From assembly GCA_021773035.1 (NCBI GenBank), contig JAJFKU010000060.1:1-52235 (forward strand): a stretch of 52,235 nucleotides of DNA, given 5' to 3'. Positions 16,756 through 26,529 of this stretch are shown piece after piece. Every line of letters begins with the position of its first letter. Within the stretch, counting starts at the first letter, position 1. The position numbers were made by a program, and so were the translations under genes. The stretch comes from Woeseiaceae bacterium (lineage in GTDB: Bacteria; Pseudomonadota; Gammaproteobacteria; Steroidobacterales; Woeseiaceae). The notes beneath the pieces were generated by a model. That model worked only from the letters and a program-made list of their open reading frames with translations, was not told the origin of the DNA and searched no databases.

Positions 16756-17508
16756 TCAGCGTACATCTGTGCCATAAAAATAGAGAAACACATCGTCGAT
16801 AAGCGGCCGCCAGTTATCCCAGTTGTGGCCTTCATTCGTCTGCACGTACTTCATCTCGTAGCCCTTCTCCTGGAGGATTCGGCGAAACTTTCGATTCGCC
16901 GCCGTGTTGTCCCTGGGCGACCCGGTGCTGAGAAATACCTTTAGCGGCCGCCTGGGTTCGTTCTCAAAGGCGGGCAACAGATTTTCGACCGGGTGATTTG
17001 CCGGTGAGTGCATGGCGATGCCCGAGAATGTATCGAATCCAAGCAGTCCGAAGCAGGCTGCGTTGAGTCCGCCAAAAGAAACACCAAGAATGCTTCTGCC
17101 CTCGCGGGTCCGCTGCACCGGGTAGGCGTCCTCGATAGCTGGAATGAGGTCGTAGATATAAAACGCAAGATAGTGCCTGTTGCAGAAAAACTCGGCATTG
17201 CGCCGGTTTTCGGACAGATCATCCGGATTGCGTGAATCAACGAACACGGCAATAACCGGGAGTATTCTTTTCGCGGCAATCAGTCGGTCCAGTACGCTTG
17301 CTACCCGGCCCTGCTGGATATACATGGGTCCGTCTGTGATAAAAACGACAGGTAGTTTTTTATCGGCTTCGATACCGGCCGGAACATAAACCCGGTACTG
17401 GATGTCGTAGCCCATCGCGACACTTGATATCCTGATGTCAGGGCTGAGATTCCCGCCCGCAAAAGCACTGCCAGCAACTACCGACAATAGGGCTACGATG
17501 TATTTCAT
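16756..17508 (-). CDS. Exported esterase, PF00756-like
   Basis: A 250-residue alpha/beta-hydrolase with a signal peptide ending near residue 18 (GSAFAGG). The putative esterase-family features are present: YRVYVPAG and VVFITDG at the first strands, nucleophile ILGVSFGGLN (Ser144), and catalytic His in NEGHNWDNW (His228), close to the E-G-H-x-W pattern of the esterase D/Fes-like group. Relatives hydrolyse S-formylglutathione, siderophore esters or cinnamoyl esters. The export signal argues against the glutathione role. It stands as a single gene, with no iron-uptake neighbours nearby. Confidence 0.82.
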   Translation of the reverse strand: MKYIVALLSVVAGSAFAGGNLSPDIRISSVAMGYDIQYRVYVPAGIEADKKLPVVFITDGPMYIQQGRVASVLDRLIAAKRILPVIAVFVDSRNPDDLSENRRNAEFFCNRHYLAFYIYDLIPAIEDAYPVQRTREGRSILGVSFGGLNAACFGLLGFDTFSGIAMHSPANHPVENLLPAFENEPRRPLKVFLSTGSPRDNTAANRKFRRILQEKGYEMKYVQTNEGHNWDNWRPLIDDVFLYFYGTDVR

Positions 17509-17598
17509 TCGCGATTCGACCGGCGTGCGCGGTATAAGTTCGTGGAATCACCGGCGGAAGTAACTGCACGCAGGAGCTGGAAAATTCTATTGGATCAA

Positions 17599-17991
17599 CT
17601 ACTGTTCCGGTTCCGCTGCCTCCGCAGCGTCTGGATCACCCAGCATCTCCTCCGGCTCGGCAGCCTCCGCTTCCTCGACTACGTCCTCCTCGGCCGCGGT
17701 GCCGCTTGTGCAATCCCAACCCCAGCCCTCGAGTTTTGCCACCAGCTCTATCGCTTTGCTTCTGCAATACGTCGGGTCGCTGTCTGCTGACCACAGTACC
17801 TGCTGCTCGCCGGGCATCTCGGTGTCCTTGAAATAGTGCACGCTGCACGGCACCTCGACACCGGGTTCGTGAGCAATTTCGACGCGGCGCTGCATATCGC
17901 CGTACGAGCATTGATACTTATCGGTTCCCTGGCTTGCCGCGACAGCGGGTAATGACATTGCCAGCAAAATGCTAATAATTTGCAGCTTCAT
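17599..17991 (-). CDS. Small exported protein with acidic repetitive tail
   Basis: A 130-residue protein with a signal peptide (MKLQIISILLAMSLPAVAAS), a compact middle with four cysteines (residues about 28-94) suggesting two disulfides, and a C-terminal tail of E/A/P-rich near-repeats (EEAEAAEPEE, DAAEAAEPEQ). GGGAG precedes the ATG at good spacing. I do not recognise it. The tail is low complexity and probably disordered. Confidence 0.72.
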   Translation of the reverse strand: MKLQIISILLAMSLPAVAASQGTDKYQCSYGDMQRRVEIAHEPGVEVPCSVHYFKDTEMPGEQQVLWSADSDPTYCRSKAIELVAKLEGWGWDCTSGTAAEEDVVEEAEAAEPEEMLGDPDAAEAAEPEQ

Positions 17992-18106
17992 GATCGGCTC
18001 CCGAAATTGAAAGTAGCTTGCATCGGGATTATAGCTATTCTTCCCGTAACTAACCGTTGCGGTCGAACAACGCGACTTCGGTGTGAACCGTCGATGTCAA
18101 ATTATT

Positions 18107-18152
18107 TTGACTGGAAGTTAATAATACTATACATTCTGTGATGTTAATAATA
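18107..18152 (+). promoter_or_regulatory. Promoter with 10-bp direct repeats ahead of the membrane/XRE pair
   Basis: TTGACT (18107-18112) and TATACA (18128-18133) form a likely promoter with a short 15-base spacer. GTTAATAATA occurs twice (18117-18126 and 18143-18152), 26 bp apart and flanking the expected transcription start. TTTGAC-(A)TGGAA also occurs at both outer ends. Such repeats could be the binding sites of the XRE regulator encoded second in the operon. Confidence 0.4.
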
Positions 18153-18170
18153 TTTGACATGGAAACGAAA

Positions 18171-18590
18171 ATGTCCTTCGCAGAGAAAAGTACCTGGATC
18201 ACAGCGGTGACCACCGTCAGCGCCTACCTGGTGTACCTGGCCACTATCATCAAGCGCGCCGCTAACGTACCACTGGCGGAGGTCCCGTATTCAGTGACGC
18301 TACTGTGGGCCGTCAGCGCCGTCGTTATCGTATCGATCGTGGCCCACATTGCTGTCGTAATCGCCTCTCCGGAGGATGCAGACAAGCAAGACCAACGCGA
18401 CAAAGAGATTGGGCGCCACGGCGAGTACACCGGTCACTGGTTTATCGTCGTCGGCGCGGTTGTCGCTCTCGGCATGGCGATGGCAGAGCTGCGCCACTTC
18501 TGGATTGCCAACGTAATTTACCTGGCTCTGGTGCTGGCAACACTACTGGCATCTTCGGCCAAAATCATGGCCTATCGTCGAGGGTTTTAG
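18171..18590 (+). CDS. Four-helix membrane protein paired with an XRE regulator
   Basis: A 139-residue integral membrane protein with about four hydrophobic segments (near residues 9-28, 40-63, 88-107, 112-131) and a charged loop (EDADKQDQRDKEIGRHGEY) between the second and third. The ATG at 18171 is preferred because GGAAAC lies upstream at good spacing, although ATGs at 18138 and 18159 are also in frame. Its stop is two bases before the start of a small XRE regulator. This pairing of a small membrane protein with a 65-75-residue XRE protein is common, but the role is not established. Confidence 0.75.
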   Translation: MSFAEKSTWITAVTTVSAYLVYLATIIKRAANVPLAEVPYSVTLLWAVSAVVIVSIVAHIAVVIASPEDADKQDQRDKEIGRHGEYTGHWFIVVGAVVALGMAMAELRHFWIANVIYLALVLATLLASSAKIMAYRRGF

Positions 18591-18592
18591 CT

Positions 18593-18814
18593 GTGGTGAA
18601 GCCGACCAGTGTCAGCAACACAATACGCTCGCTTCGCTTCGCCAACGGAGAGATGACGCAGGCGGCGTTGGCTGATCGAATCGGCGTCACCCGACAGACC
18701 GTCATCGCGATTGAGCAAGGACGCTACTCACCCTCTCTCGAAGTCGCCTTTCAGATCGCACAGGTATTCAAGGTTTCGTTAGACGACGTCTTTCAATACC
18801 CGGATCTGCCGTAG
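18593..18814 (+). CDS. Small XRE-family transcriptional regulator
   Basis: A 73-residue protein that is almost only a helix-turn-helix: SLRFANGEMTQAALADRIGV then TRQTVIAIEQGRYSPSLEVA, ending FKVSLDDVFQYPD. This is the YozG-like short XRE class, where R-x-T-V-x-x-I-E-x-G-x-Y-x-P-S is diagnostic. The start is one of two adjacent GTG codons (18593, 18596), with AGGG eight bases upstream. No dimerisation or sensor domain is present, so the membrane partner may supply the signal. Confidence 0.85.
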   Translation: MVKPTSVSNTIRSLRFANGEMTQAALADRIGVTRQTVIAIEQGRYSPSLEVAFQIAQVFKVSLDDVFQYPDLP

Positions 18815-18945
18815 CCGCGTAGACTTCAGGCCTCGCGCTCTTCATGGGCAACACCGAAGCCTGTGTCGGCATTCCGGCTCATGGTCGACGGCATGTATCG
18901 ATGCTATCTTTGCGCACTGCGATTCCACTTCAAACGGGTAGAACA

Positions 18946-19965
18946 ATGAGACGCCTTCTTGTCTGCTTCATCCTCGGGGTTTCGACGGTCGCCAACGGAT
19001 CGGAGCAACTTCCCATCATCGATATGCACATGCACGCTTTCCCGGCGGATGCCATGGCCCCTCCTCCATTGGCAATGTGCACACCGATGCTATCGCCTGC
19101 GTGGGATCCCTCGACACCTTATGGCGACTTGTTTATGGGCATGGCCAAGCAACCGCCTTGTGCCGACCCCGTTTGGTCGCCGGAGACCGACGAGGAAGTC
19201 ATGTCACAAACCCTGGATATCATGCAGCGCCGCAACATTGTAGGTGTCCTCAGTGGGACACCCGAGCGCGTGAAAGTTTGGCGCGCTGCGGCGCCTGGCC
19301 GTTTTCTTCCGGGTATCGGTTTCAAGATCGGTGGTGATCGCCAGTACTCGGTCGAGACACTGCGGCAACTTCACGATGAGGGCCGCCTCGCAGTGTTTGC
19401 GGAGATCGTCAACCAGTACGCGGGGATCGAACCGGACGATGAGCGCATGGAGCCCTACTGGACACTCGCGGAGGAACTCGATATTCCGGTCGGTATTCAT
19501 ATCGGGACCGGTCCGCCAGGTGTCATTTACCTCGACTCACCGAACTACCGCGCTCGCCTGCATAGCCCGCTGACCCTAGAGGAAGTCCTGGTACGGCACC
19601 CGCGGCTGCGCATCTACATAATGCACGCGGGTTACCCCATGCTCGACGACCTGCTCGCCCTGATGTTCGCGCATCCGCAAGTCCACATTGAAGTCGGAAT
19701 CGTAGTGCACGCAATACCGAGACCCGCGTTCTACCGGTTCCTGCGCGGCGTCACCGATGCAGGCTACGGTAATCGTGTAATGTTCGGATCGGATCAGATG
19801 GTCTGGCCGGAAACGATCGAACGCGGCATCCGGGTCATCGAAGAAGCCGATTTCCTGAGCGACGATGAGAAGCGGGATATTCTGTACAACAACGCTGCGA
19901 GGTTCCTTCGATTCACCGCGGAGGACATTGCCCGGCACCACGGCGATACCCTGTCGGCAGACTAG
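18946..19965 (+). CDS. Exported amidohydrolase (Amidohydro_2, TIM-barrel metal hydrolase)
   Basis: A 339-residue enzyme with a signal peptide (MRRLLVCFILGVSTVANGS). After it comes IIDMHMHAFP, the HxH metal motif; HIGTGPP contributes a further His, YIMHAGYP another, and FGSDQMVWPE the catalytic Asp. This matches the Amidohydro_2 group of decarboxylases and lactonases (ACMSD-like) rather than the DHOase-type enzymes at 3696 and 35559. Members act on aromatic acids or lactones. Export to the periplasm is less usual. The ATG at 18946 is chosen because it begins the signal peptide. Confidence 0.82.
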   Translation: MRRLLVCFILGVSTVANGSEQLPIIDMHMHAFPADAMAPPPLAMCTPMLSPAWDPSTPYGDLFMGMAKQPPCADPVWSPETDEEVMSQTLDIMQRRNIVGVLSGTPERVKVWRAAAPGRFLPGIGFKIGGDRQYSVETLRQLHDEGRLAVFAEIVNQYAGIEPDDERMEPYWTLAEELDIPVGIHIGTGPPGVIYLDSPNYRARLHSPLTLEEVLVRHPRLRIYIMHAGYPMLDDLLALMFAHPQVHIEVGIVVHAIPRPAFYRFLRGVTDAGYGNRVMFGSDQMVWPETIERGIRVIEEADFLSDDEKRDILYNNAARFLRFTAEDIARHHGDTLSAD

Positions 19966-20122
19966 CTGTAGTAACTCAGACGCGACCGTACAGATATCGA
20001 ATTCGAACGGCAGGCTTCCTTGAGAACTCCAGGGATCGATGTAACACGGGCATTGGATTCTTGCGCCGGTGGTTCACCGTACGACGCAGCGAAGCTTGTT
20101 AAACGAAATGATGTTCGGCGCA

Positions 20123-20194
20123 GGGATGCGGTGGGAACGCCAATGACCTCTTCACGACACACCGGCGTGGTCATTGGCGTTCCCACCGCATCCC
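20123..20194. repeat. Long perfect hairpin, element A
   Basis: Arms 20123-20148 and 20169-20194 are exact reverse complements over 26 bp, with a 20-base loop containing TTCACGACACACCGGCG. The loop and the loop-proximal 16 bp of stem are homologous to element B at 20241-20308 read on the other strand. The unit lies between two convergent genes, the usual place for REP-like elements, and could end transcription from either side, though no T run follows. Confidence 0.85.
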
Positions 20195-20240
20195 GACAGT
20201 CGGCATGTATTTCCGGTACCGGTCAACGTGCTGAACAGGG

Positions 20241-20308
20241 GTTGATCCGGGATAGCCGATGCCGTCGCCTGTGGGTCGTGAAGACGGCATCGGCTATCCC
20301 GGATCAAC
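20241..20308. repeat. Long perfect hairpin, element B (inverted relative to A)
   Basis: Arms 20241-20266 and 20283-20308 are exact reverse complements over 26 bp, with a 16-base loop. Read on the minus strand the loop is TTCACGACCCACAGGC, differing from the element A loop at only two positions over the shared part. The stem sequences differ from element A at several positions, but each change is matched on the opposite arm, so pairing is preserved. The spacing between A and B is 46 bp. Confidence 0.85.
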
Positions 20309-20339
20309 ACCGGATTAAGAACTACACTGCAGGCGAAGG

Positions 20340-22043
20340 CTAAGGTTTCTTTGGCTTCTTGCCCTTGAATTTCTTCTTCTTTGCTTGTCGCTTGCCCGAT
20401 TCGGTGTGTCGTGAAATCCGCATCGGTACGCCGCAGACCCTGACCTTTTTCAGTCCCTGGAAGACATCCTTCGGCATGCCGGACGGGAGATCGATCAAGC
20501 TAAAATCCGGACCGATCTCAATCTGTCCGATATGTTCGCCATCAAGCCCAGCCTCGTTCGCGATGGCGCCGACGATATTGCCGGGCTTGACCCCCTGCTT
20601 CTTTCCCACTTCGATGCGATAACGTTCTTTGTCGGCTTCCGGCGCGGAACGTGCACCCGCGCGTCGCGTCCTGCCGGACGGTGGTTTGCCATCACGCCCG
20701 GTGCTCACTGCCTTATCCTTATCGGGACTCAGCAGCAGCGGTTTGTCCCCCAAGGCCATCTTCGCCAACGCTGCGGCAATTTCGAGAGCAGGTATGTCAT
20801 GCTCCTGCCGGTAGTTCTCGACGAGTCCCTGCATAAAGGCGAGTTCACCTCCGGCCAGCGTATCCGATATCTTCTGCTTGAAATCAGCGACACGTTTGTT
20901 GTTAACCGTCTCCGTGGTGGGCAACACGAGTTGCTCAATCTTTTGCCTTGTCGCCGTCTCAATGGCATGCAACATCCGTCGCTCGCGTGGCGCAACGAAC
21001 AGTATCGCTTCTCCCTGACGACCCGCCCTGCCTGTTCGGCCGATGCGGTGTATGTACGCCTCGGTATCGTAAGGAATGTCATAGTTGATGACGTGAGAGA
21101 TACGATCGACATCGAGACCGCGCGCGGCAACGTCCGTCGCCACCAGTATATCCAGAGATCCTTTCTTCAGACGTTCCACCGTCTGCTCGCGGTGGTTCTG
21201 CGCCATATCACCGTTCATCGCCGCAGCGGCGTAACCACGTGCTTCGAGTTTCTCCGCGAGTTCGCTTGTCGCGGTCTTGGTACGAACGAACATCAGTATC
21301 GCATCGAATGGTTCAACTTCGAGGATTCGTGTCAAGGCATCGAGCTTGTGCAATCCGCTGACCTGCCAGTAACGTTGCCGAATAGTCTCCGCTGTAGCCG
21401 TGCGCGCCTTGATTGATACTTCTTGTGGCTTGTTGAGGTGGCGGCGCGCAATCTTCTCGACCTGTTTTGGCATTGTCGCCGAGAACAGCGCCATCTGCCG
21501 GCTGTCCGGCGTTTGCTCAAGTATCCACTCGACTTCGTCGATAAAACCCATGCGCAACATCTCGTCTGCTTCATCGAGCACCAGCGCCTGCAGCGTACCG
21601 AGTTTTAAGGTTCCGCGGCGCATGTGATCCATCACGCGACCGGGCGTGCCGACAACTACCTGCACACCGCGTTTGAGCTGCCGAATTTGTCCCGAGTATT
21701 CCTGGCCGCCGTAGATTGGCAACACGTGGAAACCTTTCATGTGTGTCGCATAACGCTGGAACGCTTCTGCGACCTGAATAGCGAGTTCGCGGGTTGGCGT
21801 CAGGGTCATTACCTGTACGCCTTTACTGCGGGTATCGATGCGCGACAGCAAAGGCAACGCGAAGGCGCCGGTTTTACCGGTACCGGTGGGTGCATGACCA
21901 AGCAGATCCAGGCCTTGCAGCAGGTGCGGGATCGCCTGTGACTGTATCGGCGTGGGTGTTTCATAGCCGATTTCGTCCAGTGCCTGAAGCAGTGGAGCAG
22001 CGAGGTTTAACTCGCGAAAAAGGCGGGTACTGGGCTGAGACAT
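20340..22043 (-). CDS. deaD: DEAD-box ATP-dependent RNA helicase, DeaD/CsdA type
   Basis: A 567-residue helicase with all core motifs: Q motif (YETPTPIQSQAI), motif I (APTGTGKT), Ia (TPTRELA), II (VLDEADEM), III (SAT), and VI (HRIGRTGRAGR). After the two RecA-like domains (about residues 1-370) comes a helical dimerisation region and a DbpA-type RNA-binding domain (RYRIEVGKKQGVKPGNIVGA, about 465-540). The tail is lysine rich (KRQAKKKKFKGKKPKK). This layout is that of CsdA/DeaD, which unwinds structured RNA in ribosome assembly and cold growth. The ATG at 22043 begins the conserved N-terminus; the codons upstream of it are unlike any helicase. It is convergent with the amidohydrolase across the twin hairpins. 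Confidence 0.93.
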   Translation of the reverse strand: MSQPSTRLFRELNLAAPLLQALDEIGYETPTPIQSQAIPHLLQGLDLLGHAPTGTGKTGAFALPLLSRIDTRSKGVQVMTLTPTRELAIQVAEAFQRYATHMKGFHVLPIYGGQEYSGQIRQLKRGVQVVVGTPGRVMDHMRRGTLKLGTLQALVLDEADEMLRMGFIDEVEWILEQTPDSRQMALFSATMPKQVEKIARRHLNKPQEVSIKARTATAETIRQRYWQVSGLHKLDALTRILEVEPFDAILMFVRTKTATSELAEKLEARGYAAAAMNGDMAQNHREQTVERLKKGSLDILVATDVAARGLDVDRISHVINYDIPYDTEAYIHRIGRTGRAGRQGEAILFVAPRERRMLHAIETATRQKIEQLVLPTTETVNNKRVADFKQKISDTLAGGELAFMQGLVENYRQEHDIPALEIAAALAKMALGDKPLLLSPDKDKAVSTGRDGKPPSGRTRRAGARSAPEADKERYRIEVGKKQGVKPGNIVGAIANEAGLDGEHIGQIEIGPDFSLIDLPSGMPKDVFQGLKKVRVCGVPMRISRHTESGKRQAKKKKFKGKKPKKP

Positions 22044-22208
22044 CGAATAGACCTGACTTGAGTGGCGGCCGCCCGGAACGCACGGCGGTGCATCATACCC
22101 TAAATACTCCGCGACATTCTCTGGCGGCCGATAGGTTCGCACTCCCTGAAGCAGTCTTCTGTACAGTGCGGAATCGCACCCGCGGTGCCGGAGGCCATCG
22201 TGCCCTTG

Positions 22209-22754
22209 CTACGGGAACGATAAGGATCGCGGAGACGCGGGTGGCACGCAGGCTTTTTGTGAGCCTATGCCTTTGAGGTAGGCTCGTCGCGTCAATCCTC
22301 GCTGGAACGCGGCGATGATACGTTCCTCACGTTTACTCGCCCCTGTCGCACGGCGAACAATCCCGCGGAATGGAATGAGTCCGCCGGCCTGTCCGGAAAT
22401 CAGGTTTAAAGTAGCAGCCGCGGCCGCGTTGCCGCCTCCCTCTGAAATCGGGTTGTCGTCATCCATGCCCAATATCAAATCAAGTTCCGCAACAAGTTTC
22501 GCGATGCCTTCGCACGACGAATCCTCGATCGGATCATAGGTCGAAGACAGTGCCAGTAGCGGCGCGGGAATTTCCCTGCGGTACAGGTTAAGGTCAGACA
22601 ACGGTGTCATCAAAGCCTCACCCAGACCGCTTTCTGTTTTCGGACCACCTGCAGTCGATGTTTCTTCAGTTTCTTTCTTCGACTCAGCACTGGAAGCGCA
22701 GGAAACGACACCGAATAACAGCACACAGAGTAGACATCGTAAGAACTTGTTCAC
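22209..22754 (-). CDS. Lipoprotein of unknown function
   Basis: A 181-residue protein starting at GTG with AGGAG seven bases upstream. Lipobox VVSC gives Cys19. A Ser/Glu/Thr-rich linker (about 20-45) is followed by a helical domain (about 60-181) with a conserved-looking glycine/alanine stretch (SEGGGNAAAAATLNLISGQA) and a basic segment (RRATGASKREERI). Two cysteines (near residues 80 and 169) could pair. The repeated pattern of residues suggests a helical-bundle envelope lipoprotein. I do not recognise a named family. Confidence 0.75.
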   Translation of the reverse strand: MNKFLRCLLCVLLFGVVSCASSAESKKETEETSTAGGPKTESGLGEALMTPLSDLNLYRREIPAPLLALSSTYDPIEDSSCEGIAKLVAELDLILGMDDDNPISEGGGNAAAAATLNLISGQAGGLIPFRGIVRRATGASKREERIIAAFQRGLTRRAYLKGIGSQKACVPPASPRSLSFP

Positions 22755-22767
22755 GGCTCGCTCCTCG

Positions 22768-22953
22768 TTATTGGGAAACCGGATTGCCTTTCAGCTCTGC
22801 AGTCTCTTCGAGCACAACGTCGGTCCCCTCCGGCTTCAAGCCTACAGTAACATCTTCGTTCCTCCGTGCCGCAAGGCATGGTACTTCTACGTATGGCGGC
22901 GGTACGAACGATGTCCTAGCGTACGCGGGTACGGCCACTCGCCTGTTTTTCAC
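22768..22953 (-). CDS. Doubtful small hypothetical protein
   Basis: A 61-codon frame from GTG at 22953 to a TAA 13 bases before the lipoprotein start. The product (MKNRRVAVPAYARTSFVPPP and onward) has no signal peptide and no recognised motif, and no ribosome site precedes it. The position just upstream of the lipoprotein gene on the same strand allows an operon. It shares the intergenic region with the tyrosine phenol-lyase leader on the other strand. It may not be expressed. Confidence 0.25.
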   Translation of the reverse strand: MKNRRVAVPAYARTSFVPPPYVEVPCLAARRNEDVTVGLKPEGTDVVLEETAELKGNPVSQ

Positions 22954-22966
22954 GGCGAGGGATGAA

Positions 22967-23005
22967 ATGCCACAAGGGTCCTTGTGGTGTTTTCCTGTTT
23001 ATTGA
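22967..23005 (+). CDS. Candidate TnaC-like leader peptide for tyrosine phenol-lyase
   Basis: A 12-residue frame, MPQGSLWCFPVY, stops 50 bp before the lyase start. GAGGG lies about five bases ahead of its ATG, which is a strong ribosome site for so short a frame. It carries one Trp (position 7), a Pro near the end and a Tyr as the last sense codon. In enterics, TnaC is a short leader with a critical Trp that senses free tryptophan on the ribosome and controls tryptophanase. A leader of similar design ahead of a related lyase suggests amino-acid-responsive control. The peptide does not resemble TnaC in detail, so this is inference from position and composition. Confidence 0.5.
   Translation: MPQGSLWCFPVY
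22970..22987 (+). promoter_or_regulatory. Palindromic hairpin inside the leader frame
   Basis: CCACAAGG-GT-CCTTGTGG is a perfect inverted repeat covering codons 2-7 of the leader. It is followed by the T-rich stretch TGTTTTCC. A ribosome on the leader would prevent this hairpin from forming, so it could act as an attenuator. A protein-binding operator is the alternative. Confidence 0.5.
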
Positions 23006-23022
23006 ATTTACACCACCGGTGA

Positions 23023-24783
<1,761 letters not shown>

Positions 24784-24810
24784 CGCAGTCCTAAATCAGC
24801 CAACGGCGGA

Positions 24811-26529
24811 TCAGGTCGCCCGGAGACGTTCTGTTTCGGCCTGCTCGATCTCATGCGTCGCCGTCAGACTGACACCATAAGCAGAGCGCGCATGTTGAAT
24901 CGATACAAACCCGTCAATGACGTCCTGGCGTACAGCCTCGGGATCGCGCTCAAATGCCACGCCGTATCCGCCACCCCCGCCCGTAACAGAGCGAATAATT
25001 GTTCCGTTTTTCACGGGAACGCCGCTTATCTTGAGATACTCGGCAGTGTCTTCGCCAGGCACATCTACGCTGACACAGGGGGGCAGCCCGTCATCGCCGC
25101 CGAACAAACCCCATGCCGTTGTCTTCGAACGTTCGAACCACAAGAACAGTTCGGAATCGGTACGAACTTCGTATTCACGATAGGTCCCGTTTCCACCCCG
25201 GTACTTGCCCGGGCCACCGGAGTCGATGCGTATGCCATAGGAAAGAAGCCGTAGCGGATACTTGCTTTCGAATATCTCGACGGGTATATCTTTGAAGCTG
25301 CCGTTGACGTTGTTGATCAGCGAACTCTCGCCATCCCGACCATTGGATGCACCCCAACCGCCAGTTGTGGGTTCGATCATCAAATAGAATTCATTGTCGT
25401 TTCTTGGGTCTTCCCCGGCGACCGTAATAACCATCGAGTCGCCGTAGTGGGCGGCCGCCACCTTGTCGGGTAGTGCCGGTGCAAGCGCTTTGATAACGAG
25501 GTCGATCAGCAGCCCCAGCGATGAGAAATACCAACCACAGGCAGCCGGTTCCTGCGCCGAGAAAATCGTCCGTTCGGGAGCGGTAACTTCAAGCGGCCTA
25601 AATGAGCCGCCGTTCGGGGATACCTCGGAGCAAATCAGTAGTTTGTAGGCCACTCGTGCGGCAGCGATGGTCTGAGTAATACCGCAATTCACCGGCCCCC
25701 TCGCCTGTGCGGCGGAGCCAGCCAGGTCGATCGTCATCGCATCGCCCTTCACGGTTAGCTCCAGATTGACCAGCAACGGGTCACTCTGCAAACCGTCATC
25801 GTCGAGGTAGCCGTTCGCTTTATAAACTCCATCCGGAAGTGCCTGCACAGCTTGCCGCTCAAGCGTTTCCGTCTGTCTGAAGATTTCGTCCCGGGCAGCC
25901 GAGATAATCTCAATGCCGAATCGCTCATAGAGCGCGTGCAGGCGCTTTTCTCCGGTCTTGCCGGCGGCAACCTGAGCATTCATATCGCCGACCGTGGCGT
26001 CGCCAAAACGACTGTTACGACGCAGAAGGTCTATAACGTCTTCGCGAGGCTTTCCATCCTCATAAAGACGGGTTGGCCCCCAGCGGACGCCCTCCTGATA
26101 GATTTCGTGCGAATCGACCGGCGTTCCGGGATCTTTTGCTCCGACATCGAGCCAATGCGCTCGTGACGCGGCAAAACCGATACGCGCGCCTTTCCAGAAT
26201 ATCGGCATGATAATAGTTGAGTCATTGAGATGAGTTCCTGTCATGTACGAATCGTTCATGTAGAACACATCGCCGTCTTTGAAATAATCCCAACCATGTT
26301 CCTCGGCTATCAGCTTGACACAAATCTCCAGGTTGCCGAGAAACAGCGGCAATCCCAAAGACTGGCCAAGAACATCGCCATTCGCGTCAATTAAGGCGAC
26401 GGAACAGTCTTTGCCTTCGTAAATGACCGGCGTAAATGCACTTCTGATCAGCGTCGCATTCATATCATTTGCGATGGAAATAAACGCATTGCGAATGATC
26501 TCAGTGGTGATCGGGTCGACGCTGCTCAT
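24811..26529 (-). CDS. hyuB: Hydantoinase B/oxoprolinase family subunit
   Basis: A 572-residue HyuB-type subunit. The start SSVDPITTEIIRNAFISIAN is diagnostic, and GDVFYMNDSYMTGTHLNDST and the C-terminal glycine-rich VTGGGGGYG are conserved hallmarks (last about 50 residues). With HyuA it forms an ATP-dependent enzyme acting on cyclic amides or ketones: 5-oxoproline, N-methylhydantoin, caprolactam or acetophenone in characterised cases. The ATG at 26529 overlaps the hyuA stop as ATGA, so translation is coupled. Which substrate it uses cannot be decided here. Confidence 0.9.
   Translation of the reverse strand: MSSVDPITTEIIRNAFISIANDMNATLIRSAFTPVIYEGKDCSVALIDANGDVLGQSLGLPLFLGNLEICVKLIAEEHGWDYFKDGDVFYMNDSYMTGTHLNDSTIIMPIFWKGARIGFAASRAHWLDVGAKDPGTPVDSHEIYQEGVRWGPTRLYEDGKPREDVIDLLRRNSRFGDATVGDMNAQVAAGKTGEKRLHALYERFGIEIISAARDEIFRQTETLERQAVQALPDGVYKANGYLDDDGLQSDPLLVNLELTVKGDAMTIDLAGSAAQARGPVNCGITQTIAAARVAYKLLICSEVSPNGGSFRPLEVTAPERTIFSAQEPAACGWYFSSLGLLIDLVIKALAPALPDKVAAAHYGDSMVITVAGEDPRNDNEFYLMIEPTTGGWGASNGRDGESSLINNVNGSFKDIPVEIFESKYPLRLLSYGIRIDSGGPGKYRGGNGTYREYEVRTDSELFLWFERSKTTAWGLFGGDDGLPPCVSVDVPGEDTAEYLKISGVPVKNGTIIRSVTGGGGGYGVAFERDPEAVRQDVIDGFVSIQHARSAYGVSLTATHEIEQAETERLRAT

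Noticed and set aside
20532..21416. Long plus-strand open frame of 294 codons inside the helicase gene
   Set aside because: It lies antisense to conserved helicase motifs, and its product has no recognisable features; a shadow of a GC-rich gene.
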